Below, one piece after another: positions 10,818-23,048 of a stretch of DNA of 64,000 nucleotides. Position 1 is the first letter of the stretch, and the number at the start of each line of letters is the position of its first letter. The notes under the pieces were generated by a model, which made no database searches, had not been told where the DNA came from, and saw only the letters and a list, made by a program, of their open reading frames with translations. This DNA comes from Bradysia coprophila (lineage: Eukaryota > Arthropoda > Insecta > Diptera > Sciaridae), in the NCBI RefSeq assembly GCF_014529535.1, contig NW_023503972.1, forward strand, positions 3,224,001 to 3,288,000. The letters are read 5' to 3'. A program made the translations under genes and the position numbers.

Positions 10818-11850
10818 GAGAATTTTGAGATTTTGAAGTTTTTGCCTAAGATTCCATCAATGTTTCAAAAAAAATTCTATTCGATTCATAGTCTTTAAAT
10901 AAATTTATATCGAGATTTATAAAAAAATCTTTATGTGATCCTGGAGAATTAGAAAATCATCGATGTTTCATAATCGTCTATTAAGGAAAAATACCTTGGA
11001 TTCTCGACACTGAAAATCATTCCGATATTATCGACCTTTTTAATGTAGATAAAACATCTTGCAGAATTAGAGAATCTTTGATGTTTCAAAATCTTTTATT
11101 AAACGCGGATGATTATTCTTACAAGAATTTCTTTGTGTTAGATTTGAAAGCATCAGAAGGATTCTTTGTGTATATAACCGCCCTCTAAGAATCCTTCTGA
11201 TGCTTTAGATTTTTTTAGTGCTTCAAAAAAATTCTACTACGGAAAAACATCTTTTGATTCTAGATAAAGAAAATTCTTGTAGAAAAAAATCATTCGTTCA
11301 CAAGGTCCTTCCGAGGTTCCTTCAGTGTATGAGTTTTATAAACGTCTTATAAAGCTATGGTGAACAAAAAATGTATGTAAAGCCTTAGCGTCTGAGAATA
11401 TATTGCTAAAATCATATTGTGATTCTTCATATGACAAATGTATGTAGAGAAATTTTCATTTAGTGAACGACAGTTCGAAAATTCTTCAGATATTTTAAAA
11501 ATCTTCTTCCGGAGAAACAAGATTCTTCTGATGTGTAAAAATCTTCAGTGATGTTGGAACGATCTTTCCACATTTCTAAAGAAAGAAGATTCTTCAGTTG
11601 TTCTAAAATCTTTCATAAGATTTTCTAGAAGAAAGATTCTCATGATGTTTTAAAATCTTTCCTTTAGGAAAAAGATTTTTAAGAAATTATTTAAAAATTT
11701 TCAAGTCTCTTAATTTAAAGATTTTAGAACCCGAGCTGTGATGTTTAAAAATCTACAAGATGTGGAAAAAATCTTTCAATAAGAATTCAGGGGAAAGATT
11801 CTCATGATGTTTTAAAATCTTTCATAAGATTTCCTGGAGTGCGTACCCCC
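10818..11850. repeat. Dispersed AT-rich repeat, right of the LTR insertion
   Basis: It continues the interrupted repeat unit (GAGAATTTTGAGATTTT). It consists of many loosely repeated segments of the type GATTCTTCTGATGTTTTAAA / ATCTTTC in both orientations. A palindrome at about 11148-11212 pairs AAGCATCAGAAGGATTCTT with its complement. The segment 11731-11847 is a diverged copy of 4688-4806. No coding potential is seen. Confidence 0.7.
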
Positions 11851-14800
11851 TCGGAAATAAACGAAAGATTCAGCTAAGGGAACCTCTGTCGAATTAAAAG
11901 AGTCAAATAATTTCTTGTGGTTCTCAACGCCAAGGCGTCGGTGTGACGCATTTCTTGGCCGAAATTGAAAAGGGGGCTAATTTCATTTAATGGAATTTCG
12001 CGCAGTCCGACCTTTTGATATGTAAAATCCGTTTCATGTAGACTTTTAGAAACTCCTCGACAGATCACTAGCTTGAGTCACGCTTCCACACAAATAGAAA
12101 CCCGAGAATGTCATCTGCAAAGTCAATTGTGGTGTAAAGAATGATGACTGCATCAATCTATTACTGCTTTTGATCTAAGCATTTCAACAGGTATTTCATC
12201 CGTCATTTAAATAACTAGGGATAAAAAGATGAAAAGTAGAGATTTCATCTGAATTTTGTTGATCCGAGGCGTAACCGAGTTCAATAAACCCAATGCAACG
12301 TAATTTCCTACTTTTTCCCACTCGTTGAACAAATAACTATTGCACACCGGAACTTGTGTATTGTAAATTTTCTACGCATGGCAAGCGTTTCATTTGAAAA
12401 AAAAAATCCTACTTTCGAAGTTCGCGGCCGACCTAACAAAAATGCTAGACATTGAGATGTGAACGAGATATATGACTTTATTGAACGAACCTACATAAAA
12501 GCCATTATATATTGTGTACCTTTCGGTTTTAGCACGTTCGAAGATTGACAGAATTAACGACCTAGATATATCATTTCGATGTTGACTGTTAGTTGTCGTC
12601 GCATTATTATGGCGCTGACAATATGACGAATGATAATTACACTGTAATCAAATAGATCTTTTCGTTTCGAGTGAAATTACTATTTTCGGTGCTAATCAGC
12701 AATGAAAAGGGCATTCACATGAACTGTAGACATTTCCTAATGGTGAAATTATTCACACCTATTTAACGTCCATTGTTTACATAATGATCACATGTACATA
12801 ACTTTAGAAGAGAATGTAGAATCATTTCATCATTTTTATACCTGATAGACCATCATCTACTTGATTTTATAGTCCCGTACGTAGTACAGTGTGTAAATTG
12901 ATTATGTTGCCATTTCCAAGGCTATAGGAGAATGATGTTTAGAAACTAAGAAGAAATTTAATAGAGTTTTCCCATATTTTAGTCTGCTGTCACTGCGCTT
13001 ATTTTCATGTGAACCAACTTCACTGCTGTGACATTTCAAAGGAATGAATCAATGTGAAGATGGTTCACAAAAAAAAGTCCAGTAAGTATGAAGTACTATA
13101 AAAAATGTGGCGCCTCTACAAGCCAACCGACTAGGCGAATAGGTGCAAATTGTTTCGGTGTCGTTCTAAATCGGATACATCACCATTTGCAAAAGATTAG
13201 CTCATCGAGAGAAGAGGTAAAAATTAAGAAAGGAACTTTAGCTAGTGTGACCTTGTAATAACAAAGCGAATGTTAAAAACTTTTGAAGCAATAGATTTGA
13301 AGTTATCGGTTTATAGTGCTTGATTAAAAAACATGATACTTGTCGCCTGTGGTTGAGTTTTAATCTAGTACTTCAATTTTTGTTACATGTATTTTACCAT
13401 ATAAAGGACCGTATTACCCATAGCTTGTCATTATTTCTGTCGTCGGTATCGATAACAGATGTACAGCCGTATGTGATCGATTTTTTGCAGAATAAAAACT
13501 TTCGATGAACATCTCTGATGGTTATTGGAATCTTTTTTACACGAAAAGTATGAGGGAGATTTCGTCATACAGTGGTTGCATCTTTGATTTTTCGAAAAAA
13601 CGTTTCACTGAATCGGTTTGAGTACTTGTCCCATGCTCTTGCAAAAATAATATTAAAACTACTGCATAGCATAGGTATGAAGAGATTGACAAGGGCTTAG
13701 GGGCTGTCCAAAAAATACTTCTAGATTAAGGGAGAGGAAAAAGTTCGATAACATCGGCCAAACGATATCGACCGTCTTTCACGAGTTCAACGGCTCTACG
13801 ATCCATGATGGATCATCCATCACCATATTTTCCGTAAAGTTTCATTAATAGGGAAGACTGTCAATCATCTGATAGTATAATACTTCGTGCTGGGCTGTGC
13901 GTAGCTTGCCTTTTTTCTTCTCAAATATGAAATTATGAAAATTAGCATTTCTCTTCTTTACAGAGTCAAGAATTATAATTGACGCTGAAACCGTTCGAAG
14001 AATTTAGCATAAAATTAAAATACCGAAAGAATCATCACATAAACAACAGTTTCGATCCTCTTTCACCGATTCTAAATCACAGTCGTTCAATAGAAACTAT
14101 TGTATTATCATCCCACTTATACACGCAACATACTAATGTTAGACCGATTAAAGGCGGGCAAAGAAATGGCTATGCGGATATGAACGACGAAAATTAGCTA
14201 CTTTGAGATCGATACAATTCATAAAAAGCGAACAGAAAATGACGATGGTATGAATATTGATAAACCATATGACACGACCTAGTTGTTGTGTTTTTCGGTT
14301 GAACGAAAAAATTAAATGCAAAAATCTAATGATGTTAAAGTCGCGCGAAAGTCTTTGACTGAATCAATTAGTCTTGTGTGTCTGTCAAACATACCCATTT
14401 ATACCCACCAATAAATAATATTTTTTGCTAATTTCATGAATTATGCATTGGATGATACGAATTTGAATTTAATCTCTCTCTGTCGTGCACATACCATTGA
14501 GTACAATACTCATTCATCATCTTTAGGTTGGACTTTATTTACGCCCAGTTATCGCCTTAGATCAATGTTTGAATATCATTAGGTCTTGGAAAAATCTTAA
14601 AATTTTGGAACTGAATTATATTGTCATCTTTTCAAATTAGGCACAAGCATCATCATTGTTAGTATTGTACAGCTTCAATAAAATGAGCACAAATCAAATT
14701 ATGGCACGCAATTTGATGGAGTACTCTAAGTGGGTCTCTTAAATCTGCTGTTGGTTTGAATTAGTACGTAGGTTATTATGGAGTATGTATGCTCTGAGTG

Positions 14801-15298
14801 GTTCTCTATAATCTGCTGTCCGTCCAAATAAACAATCATAATGGTCTTTCAGTATACTTTTATAGTTTGAATATGGCTCCGAAAAAACATTCTAAGTCAC
14901 ACCAATCATAAACAGCAACAACCACAAAATAAACAAAAATTTAGTTTCCACTCATTGAAACTGAATTAAATCTTAGAGAGATATTATAAGTCTTCCTATT
15001 CATACATGCTGTGCCAATATACCCCTATAACTATGTAACTGTATCACTTTTCGTTCAGCTGCTATTACACCTTCAAACCAATGATTTTGGTTCTGTTACG
15101 CCTCTGTTACGCCGTTATTCGGATCGCCTAAATGTATGTTTTAAAAAAACGAAAATAGTAGGGGCCACTTGAACGGTTTGAAGAGCGACTAAAAAAACTG
15201 ATCGGACCAATCAATTGAATTTTATAATTCTATGCATAGCACTAGAGCTAGAAATGTTTTTGTCTTGGTCAGCACTTAATTTTGACACATTTCTACGT
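11851..15298. other. Intergenic, no gene supported
   Basis: Only short open frames without motifs occur. Two segments are copies of dispersed repeats found elsewhere in the window: 12921-13011 matches 58097-58216 in reverse orientation, and 13397-13485 matches 57117-57205 in direct orientation (both contain ATAAAGGAC and TATCGATAACAGATG). Otherwise AT-rich sequence with no structure I can explain. Confidence 0.55.
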
Positions 15299-15525
15299 AT
15301 TTTGGCTAACTCAGCACTACCAATATTCAGTTCTGCCATTTTCATGTATTTCGGCTTATTCAGCACTTCAAATACTCAGTTCTGCCATTTCCATCCATTT
15401 TACCTAATTCCGTATTCCACCAACTCAATTCAGGACTTGTATTTTGTCGAACTCAGCAGTCCACACCCTCAATTCAGCCATTTCAATGTATTTTGGCTAA
15501 TTCAGCACTATTTGGTATTTTCTCC
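15299..15525. repeat. Minisatellite, ~49-bp unit
   Basis: Units starting ATTTTGGCTAA / ATTTCGGCTTA occur at 15299, 15348, 15397, 15441 and 15490, a period of 49, 49, 44 and 49. Each carries TTCAGCACT and TTCTGCCATTT-like segments. The 142-codon open frame across this stretch (15215-15643) is a product of the repeat and is not called as a gene. Confidence 0.8.
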
Positions 15526-15622
15526 TAAGTTATCTCTTCGTTTGTACCATTTCCTTTTACGATCCTTTTTAACTCATTTCCACTTACGTAAAAAGTGCGA
15601 GAGACAAAATGATTTTTTTCAA

Positions 15623-16029
15623 TCCACGCCATTAGTCGTATAAATTTATGCGTCAGAGAGAGCTTTTTTCTCCTTTGTTAGAAATTTTAAGAATTTTTGT
15701 GAAATTTATGAAATTTTGGAAATTTTTGGAAATTAAATCCCTAAAATAGGCCCTGAGCCATGAGAGAGCGAGCTGTCAAATAAAGAAAGCAAAAATCCAC
15801 GCCATTAGTCGTATAAATTTATACGTCAGAGAGAGCTTTTTTCTCCTTTGTTAGAAATTTTAAGAATTTTTGTGAAATTTGTGAAATTTTGGAAATTTTT
15901 GGAAATTAAATCCCTAAAATAGGCCCTGAGCCATGAGAGAGCGAGCTGTCAAATAAAGAAAGCAAAAATCCACGCCATTAGTCGTATAAATTTATACGTC
16001 AGATGGAGCTTTTTTTCTCCTTTGTTACG
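15623..16029. repeat. 173-bp tandem duplication plus partial third copy
   Basis: Copies begin at 15623, 15796 and 15969 (TCCACGCCATTAGTCG). The first two are full length and differ at about two positions. The third matches for roughly 60 bases and then diverges near 16029. Each copy holds a small palindrome (CGTATAAATTTATACG in the second) and the terminal-repeat-like motif TAGGCCCTG (15747-15755 and 15920-15928). This looks like a recent local duplication of a repeat-derived unit. Confidence 0.9.
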
Positions 16030-19000
16030 ATCTGTCAGTTTTTCTATTTTGCGATTTAGTATGGAAATGAAAACTTTCTTAAAATTTCCAAATTTGGTTT
16101 TCTGTTAGATCTCATTCCGAAGTAATCAGTTAAGCTCAAAGACATGAAAAACAACTAAAAAGGCAGTGAAAACAACATTTACGATGCAATATATTGTGTT
16201 TTTAGATGAAATGACGAAAAGTGATGGAAAAATTTGAGAATTTTTGGAAATTTAATTTCCTTAAAATAGGCCCTGTCTCACGGTGTACTTTTTGTTGAGT
16301 GGAAACCATACTTAAGTATACAGAACTACAGAGGGGTTACAATTATCTTTGAATGTTTGGTAAATAGCTGAAAGAACAAAATTTCATTAAAGTATTCTGA
16401 TCCGATTGCCTCGATTGCCAAGTTTTGAGATCCTCAATCCCACATAGCCCATCTTCGAACTTAAACTCGTGAATTTAATTCCACTCTTTTTAAGAAAGGA
16501 TTCATCCAGATTGATACAGATATTTCACATTGTTTCTATGGCTAGTAGCCATTGGCTACAGTCCAAATAATGTTAAAGAATAATAGCGATTTACATGACT
16601 AGAGATAAAGAGTTGTTGTTCCCAGGCGAGGTCAATCAACACACGAAAACTAGACTTTACATTTTTATCCCGCGTTTTGTAATTGATTTTATATGCTAAG
16701 AGCGTCGAAAGAAATGCCTGAGAAGTACGATTTTCGACGCAGGTAACATGAAAAGAAAATACGATTCGTTCTTACATTTTGCAGTTCTTGGCAAGAAGTT
16801 CTTGCATCATCATCATATCGGCTAATACAAACGTATGTCTCATCAACTTAATTGAACTAAAAAATGTTCTTGACTCGACAAACAATCTGACTAGAATGTT
16901 TACAGAGGGCACGTCGATCCAAGTACAATTGCCATACTTGAACCATATTCAATTTTTAGCTGCCACCGCACAATACATTATTAGCCTCATCAATTTCACG
17001 AAAAGCGCAACGTTGGTACTTTGAACATACATATACTTTCATGGTTACATACTCTCAATACTCTCAGTTCATTCCTACACACATTGCTCGATTACATTTT
17101 TTATTTTTCGGTCAGCAAAGTACAAATGTTTGTATTAACCACAAAATAGTATCAGCCAACTTACGTGTTTTGATTTCCATTAATTCGCTCTCGTACATTC
17201 AGTTGTCGATCGCGTTCCATCAACGTAAGACCGTTCTACTGGTAACACTCTTCGCGTTCACCTGTTGAACACTTCGCGCATATATTGTTTATGTTTTTTG
17301 TCGGACGAAAATATTATGGTAGTTCAGTGCTCGATAAATAAGCTCTCATTGTGCAGCACGTAGAGTAACAACAAAATAAATAAACAGCCACAGCATAACA
17401 ACAATAAGACAATAATAATACTTTTTCGTTGTTGCTGGAATTTATGAACCAGCGTTTAATAGTTGGATGGATTGAATTAAAGAAAGAAAAAGAATTTTTG
17501 TGGTTTACAAGTTGATTATACCTCGAAAAACCATCATTAATCGAACAAAAAAATTGCTAAAATGACAATGTTGTGAGATGATATACGTTAATGTATTGTC
17601 GAAGGAATTTTAGAAGAGTTAAAAAAGAACAGCAGCCGAATAACTAGTTTTCACAGGTCATTAGCAGCTTGGCTATTGAAGGCTTAATAATCTGTGTGAT
17701 GTATTCCATACGACTTTGGTGACTTGACTATACATACGGTTACAACACGACCAATAAATGATGTGAACTTTATCGAATCCAATAATTTTCTAACAAGGTG
17801 AGCTAATAAAATTATTAAAAGTTAAATAAAACAGGTAAAATGATCGAACGAATTCTTGAATTCTTGTTTGATTATTATAATAACATAGAAGTGGTCGCAA
17901 TCAATCACGTTCACTCACTTCAATAATATAAATTGTAACGTCCTTTCTAATTGACATCGACTCGGAGAATGTATAAATTATCGTGTTTGGTTGAAGATAC
18001 AAAGTACGATAGATAGGGTTATTAATGGTGTTGGAATAGTATGGTTTGATTAATTCTTAGTCTTAGATTGATTTAAGGGCTAAGCAGCTTCGGAATATTA
18101 TATCTCAATATTCGATAGTATCGCCAACTGTCTTGATATCATTTGACTGTGAAAATCACAGTCCTTCTAAAGTAATTCTCATACCACTAGCATCAGCTGG
18201 TCTCTTTTCTGCTGCACACTATTAAATAGTTAAATTTTCATTGTTAGGTCGATCTTAATTATTCGGATAGTACCAGTAATACATATATTTAAGGGGAACA
18301 CTTTGATAAACACAGAATCAAGCAAACGTTGTTCCAATGTTGACCAGCTGGTTATGATAATGAAAATTATTTTTCGACCGTATGATTTACTGCCTGCCTG
18401 ATTACTTAGCAATTATAGGCCTTAGCAATTATATAATCTCGAATGTCACTAACGAGAAGAGAGCTACGCTTTTCCTTAGGCAGAGACTATCCATAGACAT
18501 TCAACGTGGAAATTCATCTTCTGTGCTCGGAACATTGCCGTCAACCCAAGCATTGGACGAGGTTTATTATCTTCTATCGAATGAGAATAAAAAAGCGATA
18601 GTTAATGTTTTCCCCTGATTGTCCTGAATCAGGCCCGTTTCCATGGTTCTGGATAAATAGAGTAATTTTTGTTAAGAATAGTAGCCACTCCATGGGTTTG
18701 TGTCATGTACATGTGGAAAATTTTCTCTCCTTTTTTCGTGAATTTTTATGTGATATTTAAGTTTCGCATATGGTCGGCAGTAAAACAGAATACATTGGAT
18801 GGATGCTGCTAGTTCATTAATTCGGACACTCCCTCGAGTATGTTATCTTATGTAATGATTTACTCTCACAGCATCCAATACAGCCTGCTATTACATTATT
18901 GCGGATAAAAATTAAGAAATATTTCAGTTGTCGTATGAATCTTATTTATTCGAGTCGAGGCCGAGTTCAATAATCACACTAAAATGTAGCATTCCCTGAA

Positions 19001-20122
19001 AATCTTTGATGGATCCGGAAAATGTTACAACGAACTTATAAATCCTTTGTACATGTATCTACAATAGCTGCCACAGCTGTAGCACCGCATACAAAAAATG
19101 CAGCTGTCGCAGCAATTGTAGATTACCTGGAGCCAAAACAACCAAAACAACCAAAACAACCTCGGTGTAACAGTAAATTACGTACTGATTTTGAGATTTT
19201 TATTTTGATGGGTGTGGCGCCTGAAGCTCGAGCCGACGGCGAGCGATGCAACCACACAAGTCAAAATATCAGTCTTTAAACCAGTAGATTGTATATTTTA
19301 CTCATTGAGACCTCTTTAACACCACTGTTATTGACGAAAAGCGATTTCTTGGTAGTGCAACGCGCAAAATAGAATTCCTGCACAGCATTTTCAATCAATC
19401 AAAAAACTAACAGGGACATAAATCGAGAGAAAACATAATCAACTCTGCAATTTTTTTGTTGTAACTGCGATTCACTGACTAGGAATTCGAAAAAAATAAA
19501 TACAAACAAGAAGACGAGGTGAAGCAGCGGCACATAAATATATCTGGAACATAAGAATCTTGTATTTATTCAGGTTGCGAGTACATTCCTCATATTCAAC
19601 GAGATCTGTGTGTAATTCTTGGAATTAAATTGAAATATTTTAACCATTCGAACCGTCTATTTCGTATGGCTACACATGATACACATGAGAACGAATTATA
19701 TTAGTTGCCATTACAATAACATTTAACGAAATGAAAAGCAGACGTTTATCGATTTGACCAGACGAGTTAAATAAATAAAATAAAAAACTGGTGATTGATG
19801 ATCCAGCACTTCACAAAGCCGACAACTAATTCTTTTTCGTTGAAATTAGAAACTTCCTTTTATAAAAAGTTGTAATTTGGTATCATTTATGAAAATTAGC
19901 AGTTTTAAAACGGAACGGCGAGACTTCCCATTTATTTTCGTAAATGTTTCTGCAATGTTTACTGATTTTCGATTGGGCTGTACTGATATGTAGTAGAGAT
20001 GAGCACAGGTTAAATTCTCAGATTCTAGTTGCTCTTGCAAAGGTTTTCTAGATTTACTCGCTACAGTACATTTTCAAGAACAGAATACTTTAGTTGATCT
20101 AAAAGCGCAAAATTCTTGTTAG
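16030..20122. other. Intergenic, no gene supported
   Basis: Another TAGGCCCTG end motif lies at 16267-16275, next to AAATT-rich sequence like that in the 173-bp copies. Short open frames at 16779-17268 and 19022-19279 lack domain signals; the latter contains a 9-bp triplet repeat encoding KQP. A stretch around 17270-17400 has a TATATTG / TCAGTGC arrangement that could be a promoter of the downstream PDZ gene, but this is guesswork. Confidence 0.5.
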
Positions 20123-20264
20123 CAGGGACTATTTCCAGAAAACATCTTCTTACAGATGTCGTCATTTTCTAAAAATCGTTCCACGCTTTTCCGAAAATAT
20201 TTCTGGGAAAACTTAGGAGAAATTTGGAAAACTGTAGGAACACGTTTTCTGAAAATAGGCCCTG
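20123..20264. mobile_element. hAT-like MITE, 142 bp
   Basis: The left end reads CAGGGACTATTTCCAGAAAAC and the right end is the complement of CAGGGCCTATTTTCAGAAAAC, so the terminal inverted repeats match over 21 bases with three mismatches. Flanking 8-mers CTTGTTAG and TTTGATAG agree at 6 of 8 positions, consistent with a decayed 8-bp hAT target duplication. CAGGG ends and 8-bp duplications are typical of hAT elements. It has no coding capacity. Confidence 0.75.
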
Positions 20265-22033
20265 TTTGATAGTCTAGCTATTTTCTGTGCAAGGAATATA
20301 AAACGACGACCATTGCACACGCAACATTGCACCAACGGTTTTTTTTATTGTACAGAAAGTTAACGTCACATAAAACTAATTCGCGATGTAGATGACTGCG
20401 TACGAACAAGGCTATTCAAGAAAAGTCAAATACTTTCAACACTTCTATTGCAACAAGTTGAATAATCGTCAAATTATTCTAAGTTATGAAAAAATAAATT
20501 CGTAAATTTGCTTTGCTTTGATGGGCTTCGTAATTTGGCATGTCAGATTCTGCCATAAAATGTTTTCATAAGGCAGTTAATGATAAACCACCAGTAGAAA
20601 TGAATATTTAGCATCGACGTAAACTATTTAGCAATTCGAATTAAATTGGCAACATTAAAAAAAAACCTAACGGCGCTAGTGACTCTGCAGATATGACCAG
20701 TAAAAATACAGTAAAGTATAGTACTCACTTCGTTCGGGCTGCAACTCGCGAAATCTAATATATACTGTCCACAACAGATACATAAATAAATATTAAACTA
20801 ATTAACACTCATGTCAAACAGTAGGACATACTATGTAGGCGATAGGCGATACATTAATAAGACGAAGTAGATCTGAAGATGATACGCTTTCCGTTTGTGA
20901 AAGTCTTATGAGGAAAGGAAATTATTTTCTTTGTGTTATGCTTCAACGTTCAAGAAATCATCAAACTCTATCAAAATGATGGAAAAGCATCGTAACAGCA
21001 TCGGACTGTGAAACTGTTCGTTCATTGTATGACCCATCCTCAACTTACCTTCGTTTCATTGTTATTGTAAAAGTCTCCAAATTGTGTAACGTTTGCCTAT
21101 TGACGAGTTCGGTTCATTTCTCTACGAAATTGAAATTTACATCACTTTTTGTTCGACATACAAAGAGCGACACGAATTTCACTACAATAATTTGTACATT
21201 TTGTGTCACACAATTCAATATTGAAGACGATAGTCCAGTTTTTTTTTATTGTTATCAGGTTCACATTTCTTTGAGCTTCAACAACAAAGACACCAATATT
21301 TTTTCGACGAGACTTTTTGTTGTTATGTCGGAAGTGATAATGTTATGTCGGAACAATGATTGAATACGATTGAGGGAATTGAGAAAATCGTTTGATCAAG
21401 TAATTTATTTTTATAGATATTTGATTAGAGCCACAGCAGATAAGAATCCCAATTTCTTAGGAATGTGTAAGTTAAATAAAAGATTAGTTTAGTGAAGAGT
21501 CTATCGACTATTTATAATTTTTTGTCTCTTCAACTTTAAGCATTTAAAAGTCTTGTCCCAGAACTAAAGCGAAACCACGCACTTTCTTGTGTATATTGAC
21601 CTCGGTATCGCCTCGGATCAATATTATTCACATGAAAACTCTACTTTTCGACTTCTTACTACTATTTATGAAAATGACTCTTGCCAGAAAAGACTTCTTC
21701 TGAAGATACAGAGCTGAAGTGGCTACTTGAAGGCCTATTGGATGATATCTGAAGCTTCAGCCAAAATTAATTCGGTCCGAAATGCATGTAAAAAAGCTAG
21801 CGGCCTATCGAGCTCCGTTCGATCGCCCAACATGACCAATTAGTGCATGCAGAAGAGGAAAACTGCAACTGGAGTATGTGACTGCAGAAAGTAAGGTATT
21901 TTAGTCAACAAAAATTAGAAACGGTTGAGTATTATCTCAAAGCTAGCACTAATGCCTTCTGGACCTCTTTCAGTCCGCGAACACTTAGTTCAAATGAAGT
22001 GCTTCGAGTCGTATTTTATAGACAAAAGACAAA
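20265..22033. other. Intergenic, no gene supported
   Basis: Short open frames only (for example 21025-21363) with no domain or codon signal I trust. AT-rich sequence without evident repeats apart from a GGCGATAGGCGATA duplication near 20839. Confidence 0.5.
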
Positions 22034-22833
22034 GAGGGATTCTTTTGAAAAACAGAATCTTGAAATCGGACGCATTTTCCATTGGACTTTTTTATTTTTG
22101 CCCAATAAGGTATTCTACCCCAGGAGCCAAAACCACTTTCAAAAAAAAAAAAAAAATTCGAAGCTTGTGTGGCTAGTGTGAGGTGATCAAAAATCGAAAA
22201 CATGGACTTTTCTTACAAAAATTTCTCCAGTTACACGAGTCGTACAGGGTCGTATGGGGTGTTATTAGAAAGGTAATTGCATGTACTTTCGGGGGAAGTA
22301 GAGCTTACGGAACTTTGGTAGCATCTACGATGAATGATGTGAAGTTGAAATGTTTAAGTGCTTATATTGCATCGAAGATGCTACCAAACTTCCGTAAGCT
22401 CTACTTGTTCTGAAAGTACATGCAATTACTTTTCATATGACACACCACACGACCATGAACGTTTCGTGTATCTCGAGAAATTTCTGTATGAAAAGTGTGA
22501 GTTTTCAGTCTTTTTTCGGTTGAAAACTTTAACTGCACATATCTCAGTGTGAATGAATTTTAAACCCAAAACTATTTGCCCCGAAAGTACATGCAATTAC
22601 CTTTCTAATGACATCCCACACGACCCTGTACGGCTCGTGTACTTGGAGAAATTTCTGTAAGAAAAGTCTATGTTTTCAGTTTTCGATCATCTCCCATCAG
22701 CCATATAAGCTTCGAAGAATTTTTTGAAAGTGGTTTTAGGTTCTAGGGACCAATACCAATCTAGGCACATATAAAAAAAGTCCAATGGAAAATGCGTCCG
22801 ATTTCAAGTTTCTGTTTTTCAAAAGAATCCCTC
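22034..22833. mobile_element. Compound inverted-repeat (foldback) element, ~800 bp
   Basis: Outer arms of about 260 bp run 22034-22295 and 22572-22833: GAGGGATTCTTTTGAAAAACAG on the left is matched by its complement at the right end. A nested hairpin pairs 22310-22337 (CTTACGGAACTTTGGTAGCATC) with 22372-22399. The right-arm module (GAAAGTACATGCAATTAC...) appears twice, at about 22414-22525 and 22578-22690. A diverged relative lies at 29098-29330. The short open frames inside are by-products of the repeat. Confidence 0.8.
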
Positions 22834-22865
22834 AAAAAGAATATTTGAAAAAGATACTGAGTGAC

Positions 22866-23048
22866 CAGGGCATTCGTGAAAATGTTTTAAGAAAATAGCT
22901 AAATTATTCGAAAATTCGCGACAATCCACGAAAATTTGCGACAATTATTAAAGATTTGCGACAATTAACGAGAACTGGCGATAATTCACGATAATTCGCA
23001 ACAATTCACCGAACTTCACGTAAATCAAGATAATGTTTTTACGCCCTG
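22866..23048. repeat. CAGGGC-ended element with internal short repeats
   Basis: It starts CAGGGCATTC and ends ACGCCCTG. Inside, the theme GCGACAATTCACGAAAATT recurs about six times with variation between 22915 and 23010. The ends are only partly complementary and flanking 8-mers do not match, so it is a candidate non-autonomous element rather than a firm call. Confidence 0.45.

Noticed and set aside
15215..15643. 142-codon plus-strand open frame
   Set aside because: It coincides with the 49-bp minisatellite and has no domain signal.
15623..16029. CRISPR-like or array-type locus
   Set aside because: The units are long, directly adjacent and have no unique spacers. This is an ordinary tandem duplication in eukaryotic DNA.
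19022..19279. 85-codon frame with KQPKQPKQP
   Set aside because: The peptide repeat derives from a 9-bp microsatellite; the rest shows no conserved features.
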